Source of the DNA: Kwoniella bestiolae CBS 10118
Lineage: Eukaryota; Basidiomycota; Tremellomycetes; Tremellales; Cryptococcaceae
Length of the DNA: 64,000 nt
Reading direction: 5' to 3'
NCBI RefSeq assembly: GCF_000512585.2
Contig: NC_089241.1
Location: 6,342,001 to 6,406,000, forward strand
Shown here: piece by piece, positions 56,658-64,000 of the stretch
Numbering within the stretch: the first letter of the stretch is position 1
Layout: each line of letters starts with the position of its first letter
Program-made: the position numbers and the translations under genes
Notes under the pieces: generated by a model
The model's database searches: none
What the model saw: only the letters and a program-made list of their open reading frames with translations
What the model was told of the DNA's origin: nothing

Positions 56658-57146
56658 CTAGTTGGATCCAGCCTGTTTGGCAGCCTCCGCACCAGCCTTG
56701 AACCCATGCTCCCACTCCCAATCGTCATCTGCGTTCTTGCCTGACTCTTGAGCCCTTTGCTTGGCCCATCCGGCAACATCACCGGGGATATCGTTACCTG
56801 ATGAAAGGGCTGCGCAAGCATCGTTCCATCCGGATTCGAAGCCTGGGAAGTATTGACCGGTGGGTTGGTAGCCGTTACCGTTCTCGGCCCAGTAGGCTTT
56901 GTGGTTGTCTGGGGGGGTGGGTGAGTAGGGTCAGCGTTGGTCTATCTCAATATGTATGGTATGACGTTGGATAATGGGATGATGGGGTGGATATAACAAC
57001 GATGTAAGGGTAGGAGCAGGAGTGAGAGAGGTATGATGAAGGACTATCACCACACATCGAAGACTACTAAGTGGACACGATCACTCACTCTCAGCCTCAT
57101 CTCGGAGTCTGGCCATGGTATCGTGATCAGGAGTGTTGAAGCCCAT
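56658..57146 (-). CDS. Small hydrophilic protein, unknown
   Basis: Not recognised. Minus-strand exons 57089-57146 and 56658-56908; 102 residues, starting MGFNTPDHDTMARLRDEAE. The rest is hydrophilic and Gly/Asp/Trp-rich (AYWAENGNGYQPTGQYFPGF, ESGWNDACAAL, DDDWEWEHGFKAGAEAA) and ends QAGSN. Two similar segments, FESGWNDACAAL and WEHGFKAGAEAA, suggest an internal repeat of G-[W/F]-x-A-[C/G]. No signal peptide or membrane segment. An intron seems to start directly behind the stop codon; such exon junctions after stops can trigger mRNA decay, so the transcript may be regulated this way (inference). The promoter is short and C/T-rich; the gene is probably well expressed. Confidence 0.75.
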
Positions 57147-57883
57147 TTTGATTTGTGTTTGTTATATTTGGTATTTGGTGTTATGAAAAGTATTTGTTGT
57201 AAGTTTGGATGAGAAGAAGAGAAAGAAGAAGGAGGAATGTGAGAAGATGTAGAGGGGGTTTATATACCTTTCACTTGACCCATGAGTACTGCTCCACGTA
57301 GGTAGGTTAGGAGACGCACTGATCATCCTCAAACGTCACTTCAAGTGATAAAAGGTACGCAAGTACTCCCGCGATGAGTCATAGGTGACGTAAATGTTCA
57401 TCGATGATTGATCGTCGTGCAGTCATGCCATGCTTAACAAACGTTTAGGGGGACTCAAGTGGACATGTACTTGGATACCCTGTGCCAAGAAGCCTTTATG
57501 CATGGGATTGATGGTGCATGGTGCATGGTGCATGGTCGGATGTAATGTCGATCAAAGTGTGAATGGAATGAAGATGCTTGTTCGGACCGGAGCATCGCTA
57601 GTACTACTGGATGGTGTGTCTGATATCTCTCGATCAGATGTCTCACTGATAAAGCATGCTGAGGCAATTTGATCCCGCTATTCTGCGCTGACCACATGAT
57701 ACCCACGCTATGACCATGTTGCTTACCCCTTACACAAATCATACGCGTGAAATACTCGTCTGTGTGTTTCATCATCAGCTACACACATACACCTTACTTC
57801 TGATTCTACTCAGTAGAACTACGCATCAACATCACCTCCTGTCAAAATTCATTCGCCACCTATCTGTCTAGTCCCATACCACC
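57147..57883. promoter_or_regulatory. Divergent promoter region small gene / alpha-actinin
   Basis: About 740 bases between divergent genes. TTATATACC (minus strand GGTATATAA) near 57258-57270 may be the TATA box of the small gene. A TGCATGG tandem of about 25 bases lies at 57512-57536. No coding signal. Confidence 0.5.
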
Positions 57884-60800
57884 ATGTTATCTCCAATACC
57901 GATGGAACGACGCAACTCGCAGCACGCCTCCTTACCAGGCTCATCAACCGACAGGATGGGACACGGACGGACCAAATCCCTCGGGGCGATTTCTTTCGGT
58001 GTAGGTGCGAATGGTGGGTATGGTGGGCCATCGAGTCCTAAACCTGTGGGGAGTCCCACGGTTGGAGGTGGTGGTGGTGGGGGAAGGGAATATGAGTGGG
58101 CGGATATACAGGCTAGGTTAGTCGGTTGTCCACTGCTTGCTGTCGAGTCGAGAGAGAGGAAGCTGATTTGATTGTGGATTATGGACTATAGGACGTTCTG
58201 TAAATGGTCAGTTGGAACTCGCTCTTCTGTTTTCAGTAGGGGTGCTAGCTGAGATCAGCGGGCAATGTGCAGGCTCAATAAACAGCTCGAAAGTCAGGGG
58301 TTGGATCCTATGGTTGATCTAGTGCGGGACTTCTCAAATGGTGTTAAACTCATTCAGGTGGGTCTTGTTCTCATGGTCTTCTTACTTTCCCTCTGAAGCT
58401 ATCAATATCACTAACAAAGCTTGGTTACGTCAAGAACATAAGCTGACTTTGAATGATACCCTATGATAGTTACTCGTAAGCTCGCTCACTCGCTGCTGCA
58501 CTACTCTACGCAACTTCAGCTAATCCCTCGAGATAGGAAATAATGTCTGAAGAATCCCTAGGACGATATGTCAAAAAGCCCACGATGAGAGTCCAGAAGT
58601 GCGAGAACGCAGCCAAGGCATTGAACTTTATAAGAGGGAAGAACATAAAGTTGACTAATATTGGGCCGGAGGATATTGTGGATGGGAATTTGAAGTTGAT
58701 CTTGGGGATGGTACGTTGTATCCCACCCCTCTTTCGTGAAATGAGGTGAGATTGAGGAACAGGTAGCTGACGGAGTTGATCCGAACGCAGATATGGACCT
58801 TGATTTTGAGGTTCACTATTGCTAGTATCACGTCAGTCCACTTTTATTTATTCTTCTTATTCACCTATACTGCGCCTTTGCTGATCTCTTCCTAATCATG
58901 ATAGCGAGGAAGGTCTCTCAGCCAAGGACGGTTTGCTTCTATGGTGTCAGAGGAAAACGACACCTTATAATCCTGAAGTGGATATTCAGAATTTCAAATC
59001 TAGTTTTGCGGATGGATTAGCCCTGTAAGCTCTGATTGGCGGTTTTCATACCAAGTAGGGTGTAGCTTATCGATTGGTCTCGGTTGGAACGTGCAGATGC
59101 GCATTGATACATCGTCATCGACCTGAACTTTTGGATTATCATTCGTTGAACAAGAGCGATAAGAGGGGAAATACGGAATTGGCATTCAGAGTTGCGGAAG
59201 AGAAATTGGGTATACCCGTACGTATAATGCCAATGTACTTGTTCTGGCTGAGCTGGAGTGATGTTAACACTTTGTTGGTCTTGCCATAGCGCCTGCTCGA
59301 GGTGAAAGATCTGTGCGATGTGGAAGTACCAGACGAGCGGTCGGTGATGACTTATGTAGCGGAGTTTTTCCACAAATTCTCTAGCGAAGGTGAGCTGATT
59401 CGGTCTCGGAAGAGGTATGTAGCTGACATTTGTGCAATCATAGATAAAGCAGAAACTGGTGCGAGAAGGGTAGAGAAGTTTGCAGAACTGATGCAAGGTC
59501 TCTGGTGAGTTGAACAAAGTGAAAGTATCATGTCCTACGACCCAACTGACATGTGTGCGTAGGACAAACAAAAACGACTTTGAACGACGTATGACCTCCC
59601 TCCTCTCCTCGCTCGAATCAACATTACATTCCTGGTCCCTCACACCTCAATCTACCACCTATCCGGAGGCCATCGCTCACCTCAGCAAATTCAACGAGTA
59701 TAAGAAGACCACGAAAAGGGGGTACGTAAAGGAACGACAGGAATTGGCAGCATTATACAGTAATATCCAAACCAAGATCAAGACCTACTCGCTGAGATCG
59801 TGGGAACCTGTCCATGGACTACGGTTGGAGGATCTGGAGAAGAGATGGCAGGAGTTTTTGGTAGTTGAGACGGCTCGAAGTCGGGCGATCAACGCTACGA
59901 TTAGAGAGTGAGCTTATCGTTGGCAACTGTGATAGCTGAGATCAAGCTGATATGATATGTGGTTCAGTATCAAGGACGCCTTGAGGAAGAACTTTGCCAG
60001 AGCTGCGGAAGATTTTGTACTAAGGTTACAGGAGATCGAACAGGCCATAGGAGCGTTGAGAGGGTCATTACCTGTGAGCTCGAGAGAAATCAAGTCTCGC
60101 ATCGAGCTTGAATCTGAGTTGATATCTATCTTTGATGCTTGTAGGACCAGAAACAAACCCTACTTAAACTCTCATCTATAATCCCCTCGCTCCGGACAAC
60201 CCTCACCACCCAGATCTCCTCCCTCAACAATAGCTGTACAGAAGCCAAAGTGGAAGAGAACGATTATACAGTCTTGACATATGATGATTTAGAGTATGAG
60301 CTAAGTCTCGCCGAAGCAGGAGTGAAGAAAAAATTGGCATTTGTGGATAACCAACTGGTCTCTGCTCAACATACTAATGTCACGCCGGCGAAGTTGGAGG
60401 AATTTGAGGGGACTTTTAAACATTTCGCTTATGAGGATAGTAATGTGAGTGAATCCTTCCTTTACTTGGACATGATATACATGTGAGGTTGGAAGCTGAT
60501 TGATGATGGTAGACCCTCGGAGTATGGGAGATGCACTCCGCTTTGGCGTCTTTGGGGATAGTCTACGCTGAAGAGGAGATTGGCATTATATATACAGAGT
60601 TGGAGCAGAAGTTCGGTCAGGTCACTTATGAAGCTTGGTTGGATCTCTTGGTGAGCTTTTCCATCCCAGCTGCACTTAATTTCAGCTCACTGATATCTTG
60701 ATTTTGCATGATCAGGTCGATTTGACGAAAGATGATGCGTCTTCGCCTGAGCAGTTGAGGGAGGCGTTCAGGGGTATGGCGGGTGATAAGGTGAGTTATG

Positions 60801-61162
60801 TGCTTCTATCTTGATACGTTACGGGAGGTGGTAATTTTCGATTATAACACTGATGCTTGCTCTCTATGGTATCCTATAGCCATACGTCACGGATATAGAT
60901 TTCCAATATGCCCATCTACCCAGGGAGACAGTCAGGTTCTTAGTTGAGGTGATGCCTGAGGAGAGGACGCCTCAGCCCTTGGAAGAAGGTCAGGAGAGAC
61001 CTGTAGGAGAAGGACAGAAGGCTTTTGATTGTGAGTGGGGCTCTTGGACATATGATCAATCGCGACTTCTTCGAATATTCCATTTGCTATGTGAGCTGAG
61101 CTGACTTGCTTTGTCCTCTGATTGTAGATCACGCTTTCCTGGAAGAGGCATTTACGTTCTAG
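57884..61162 (+). CDS. Alpha-actinin (Ain1-like)
   Basis: Actin-bundling protein of actin patches or the cytokinetic ring. Seventeen exons: 57884-58116, 58192-58206 (15 nt), 58273-58357, 58470-58475 (6 nt), 58537-58710, 58791-58831, 58905-59024, 59097-59217, 59290-59389, 59444-59504, 59563-59907, 59968-60073, 60145-60444, 60513-60650, 60716-60790, 60880-61030, 61128-61162; 701 residues. After a Ser/Gly-rich extension of about 72 residues, unusual for Ain1, come CH1 (TFCKWLNKQL to ILRFTIASI), CH2 (SAKDGLLLWCQRKT to VMTYVAEFFHKF), a spectrin-like helical rod of about 230 residues, and a C-terminal EF-hand-like region (FKHFAYEDSNTLGVWEMHSAL) ending HAFLEEAFTF. The EF loops lack several acidic ligands, so calcium binding is doubtful. 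Confidence 0.93.
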
Positions 61163-61539
61163 GCGGGGTGTCTGATATTTTTCCTAGATCCGCTCCAACA
61201 GTATATGATAGTTTCTTACGATATAATGAATATAACGAGTATCCTATGTACGCAGTCTTATGTATGTCTAGTTTGATAGATGTGTGTCCTATACTACTAT
61301 ACCATGCACAATAATAAAGTAAAGTGCCACAGTAGGATTATTCCGATGTTGACTCAGGGTAACTCGTCATTCTCATTCGCGCCACGCTGTGTTTGCTATC
61401 TCACTCGTCACCGCTCAGGCGTTTATCATCGTTGTTGGTTCAAGGTGGTTATCATACCTACCATCTGTGTTATCCACAACTACTCTCCTATTCATCTATA
61501 CCTACTAGAACATAGACGTTTCATTAGTCATCAGTCAAA
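61163..61539. other. Intergenic alpha-actinin / cofilin
   Basis: About 380 bases, same-strand neighbours. Holds the alpha-actinin 3' UTR and the cofilin promoter. No ORF of note. Confidence 0.5.
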
Positions 61540-62772
61540 ATGGTGAGTTGACGGGGACACGTAGATGATATGGCCGACTGGAACTGGAGCTCATGTTGAT
61601 TGATTTGTCGATGTAGTCTTCCGGTGTTCAACCTGTGAGTTGTGGTTTTCATGCAACCTAGTCTATCAGAGCTATAGAGAGGGCGGTGAGAGAGGAGTAG
61701 TATAGTCTGGAGGAAAGAGAATACATAATATCTCTTTACTGTTCCCATTCATCTATCCCACCCCGCCCCGGACCTTCCCTCGCGCAATCATGGCCCTCAC
61801 TTGCTCACTCGGTCAAACACTCGCTGACGCTCGCGTTTGATGCTCGTTCAGACCCAAGAATGTCTCGAGAAATTCCAAGAGCTCAAGACCGGTAAGAAGA
61901 TGACCTACGTCATATACGGTTTATCAGACGACAAGAAATCTATCGTCGTCTTGAAAACCTCTGAAGATAAGGACTTTGATAGCTTTGTGGGCGAGTTGCC
62001 GGAGAAGGAATGTAGATGGGCGGTGTATGATTACGAGTTTACGCTTCCTGGTGGGGAGGGGGTGAGGAACAAGTTGGTTTTCGTTGTTTGGTGAGTACAC
62101 TTTTTCTTGGTTACAAGGGGAAAACGGGGCCGCGGTGGGCATATGAAAGTGGAAGAGCGATTTTAGGATTGATTCAGATGTCGGATGGATCTGGATGAAC
62201 GGATCGTGACAGACAAGGGACCTATCTTTAGAGGGGAATGTTGTACCATTACACCTGTTTGTCAATTTGATAAAAGGATACGAGATCTGAAGGAGTAATT
62301 GAGAGGACAAGCTCGAGGACGAGCAGGATATCAAACCCACATCTCATATATGCTTATATTCTCACTAACGAATCACTCCACCCACACAGGTCCCCAGACG
62401 ACGCCAACGTCAAGAACAAGATGATGTTTGCCTCTTCCAAGGACGCTCTCAGACGACGACTTGAGGGTGAGTGGTTGACTACAAGTTGTCGTCAAGCTGT
62501 TACGAGTCCGTCGGCTGACTTTGATGTGTTACTCTTCTCCCTTGATAAATACCCAATCTAATCATAAATACCGAATCTCATCCGGAATATTAACTGAACT
62601 TTACACCCCGTCATGTCTCCCCACACAGGTATCCACATCGAGATTCAAGCTACCGACTTCTCAGAAATCACCAAGGATGCTAGTGAGTGACTTTGCCCCT
62701 CTTGGTACTCGTTCGGGCAGCTTACTGATGTATGAATCCATCGCAGTCTTAGAAAAGGCTCTCCGAAGATAG
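61540..62772 (+). CDS. COF1: Cofilin (ADF/cofilin)
   Basis: Severs and depolymerises actin filaments. Six exons: 61540-61542 (ATG only), 61617-61634 (18 nt), 61852-62090, 62390-62466, 62629-62682, 62747-62772; 138 residues, close to the 143 of yeast Cof1. It starts MSSGVQPTQECLEKFQELK, with the regulatory serine region at the N-terminus. The ADF core is complete: KKMTYVIYGLSDDKKSIVV, CRWAVYDYEF, KLVFVVWSPDDANVKNKMMFASSKDALRR (actin-binding long helix), then IEIQATDFSEI. It ends LEKALRR. The fourth exon boundary falls in a Trp codon, and the last exons are short. It lies 380 bases behind alpha-actinin on the same strand; introns 2 (217 nt) and 3 (299 nt) are long for this genome. Confidence 0.95.
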
Positions 62773-63654
62773 ACGTAGCGTAGACTAATGTGAATCTAGG
62801 ATATCCCAAATTCTTCTTTTGTCTTTTGTGAGTTTGGTCTGGTCATTGTTCCCATGTCGCCCTCGACGTGATGAGATCTAACTTGCCTTCTGTCCCTCTC
62901 TTAGCTTCGTAACCCCTTCTCTAAGCTTTGTTTAGAGAGATCGTATATGACTATTTTCGAAATGCAAAGCGACTAGCCTTTCCTAGCATCATATCACGTT
63001 CACACGAGCGATCTCTGAGCATCAAAAAGACTGAAAAAACTACATAAGGCTATTCCCAACCTATACTGACCTTGATGCCTAGCATACAAGTCATGTAGGA
63101 GAATTCCCAACGAGCATGATATGGATGATGATCATTCATCCTGCTCAATCTTGATAAGTCGGGAAGATGCTTTGTCCGATATGGCACCAATGAGAATGTA
63201 GGTGGTCTGTGTGCTTTGTGGAAGATGATCATCTTGGGTATCGCGAATCTGCGTCGGCATCCCTTGCTTTTCCTCTTCCTCTTGCTTTTCCTTCTTTCTC
63301 TGATATCATGCTCGTCGTAAAGCTTTCTCGCTTGATTCTGTGACTCCTTCTCACCCCATCACTTAGTTTAGTCAAATCGACTGGTAAGTACATTCGGTTG
63401 TGCGTCCTGTCAGATATCCAAGGGGACCGTGCACAAACTGGTTGATTCGCTGCGATCCTTGTAAAATGATCACGATGCTACAGTATCTTCAAGACTACGC
63501 GAGACGGAGAGAATCATCACTCCAGTATAATTTCATCTTGTGCTCATGCCATCACGAGTCGGGATCAGTCTCAATGAGGTGATACCTGTGCAGGAAGTAT
63601 GGATTATGATCAAATGTTAGTTTGAGTTATATGATCATATACGTATATCAACAG
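62773..63654. other. Cofilin 3' region and unresolved upstream part of next gene
   Basis: First half is the cofilin 3' UTR. From about 63300 onwards several short protein-like pieces (for example KGTVHKLVDSLRS near 63420-63460, in plus orientation) are flanked by possible splice sites, but I could not join them with the 3' exon at 63655 in a consistent frame. Confidence 0.35.
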
Positions 63655-63773
63655 AACCTAGCGAGCCATTGGAACCTCTTTCGACTAGAGAGATTGAAAG
63701 GAGCAAGAGATACGTCGAGGCGAGTAATCAGAAGGTTATATCGATATTGAGTGACGATGAGTTGTCTTTGTAG
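63655..63773 (+). CDS. 3' exon of an unresolved gene
   Basis: Reads EPSEPLEPLSTREIERSKRY, then VEASNQKVISILSDDELSL and TAG at 63771-63773, preceded by a good acceptor (ATCAACAG). It has protein-like composition with charged helices and an acidic C-terminus. Upstream exons probably lie between 63300 and 63600 but none keeps phase; the gene may use more tiny exons or be damaged. Function unknown. Confidence 0.4.
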
Positions 63774-64000
63774 AAGTGGAACGATTCTGTCTGTACATTG
63801 ATTCATAAGATTGCATACTACCTTGTCAGAAGTGAATTGAGCATCGATGTTGCAGTTGCTGTGAGACACCATGGGTGTCTGTGTCTGTCATTGCTAGACT
63901 CGCGTTTGCCAGATTCAGTTATCAAGGAGAGTGTTGAACGACTTTGGGTTGAGATTCTAAAGTTTGCAATCGTATCGTATCGTATCGTATCCGTCGATGA
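63774..64000. other. Right end of window, no gene seen
   Basis: A (CGTAT)n run, about four units, lies at 63970-63990. Nothing else recognised. Confidence 0.4.

Overview
The window is a piece of a nuclear chromosome from a basidiomycete yeast, most likely in the Tremellales (Cryptococcus/Kwoniella group). The evidence is the very high density of short introns (mostly 50-110 nt) with CTGAC/CTAAC-type branch sites, several extremely small exons, the basidiomycete form of the housekeeping proteins, and small secreted peptides that resemble the Cryptococcus quorum peptide Qsp1. Exon boundaries were worked out by hand from reading frames, splice signals and protein continuity; each confident model adds up to a whole number of codons.

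Left part (1-13 kb): the 3' end of TFIIF alpha (TFG1), ribosomal protein eL37 on the minus strand with 6-nt and 14-nt exons, dolichyl-diphosphate phosphatase CAX4, two small unknown multi-intron genes, the eisosome/TORC2 effector SLM1, and a 16-exon peroxisomal ABCD half-transporter. A gene-poor stretch follows (13-17 kb) with a ~950-bp foldback repeat.

Middle part (14.8-37 kb) is the most interesting. Four genes encode small secreted precursors ending in, or containing, an FG-[N/H]-PGG-x-P-A-[W/M] peptide. Two are tandem paralogues on the minus strand (14.9 and 16.9 kb). One is a 47-residue single-copy precursor (27.7 kb). One is a repeat precursor (36.3 kb) with nine copies; eight are preceded by a Lys-Arg Kex2 site and Glu-Ala-Glu-Pro dipeptides, as in alpha-pheromone precursors. 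The peptide resembles Qsp1 of C. neoformans, which is imported by an oligopeptide transporter. An OPT-family transporter (23.1-26.9 kb) is the tail-to-tail neighbour of the 27.7-kb peptide gene. Between these loci lie a Med19-like Mediator subunit, ERG28, a peroxisomal enoyl-CoA isomerase-like enzyme ending in AKL, and an alpha-arrestin-like gene whose frame is broken. This looks like a clustered peptide-signalling locus with its candidate importer.

Right part (38.7-63.8 kb): an Sfk1/Frag1/DRAM-type membrane protein, a PARP-type zinc-finger chromatin protein with very small exons and a probable GC-AG intron, the large vacuolar cation/proton exchanger VNX1, an unknown disordered protein, a CWF19L1/Drn1-like zinc-knuckle splicing protein, a small hydrophilic protein with an intron directly after its stop codon, alpha-actinin, cofilin, and the 3' exon of an unresolved gene. 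Alpha-actinin and cofilin are neighbouring actin-cytoskeleton genes.

No tRNA, rRNA, CRISPR array or intact transposase gene was recognised.
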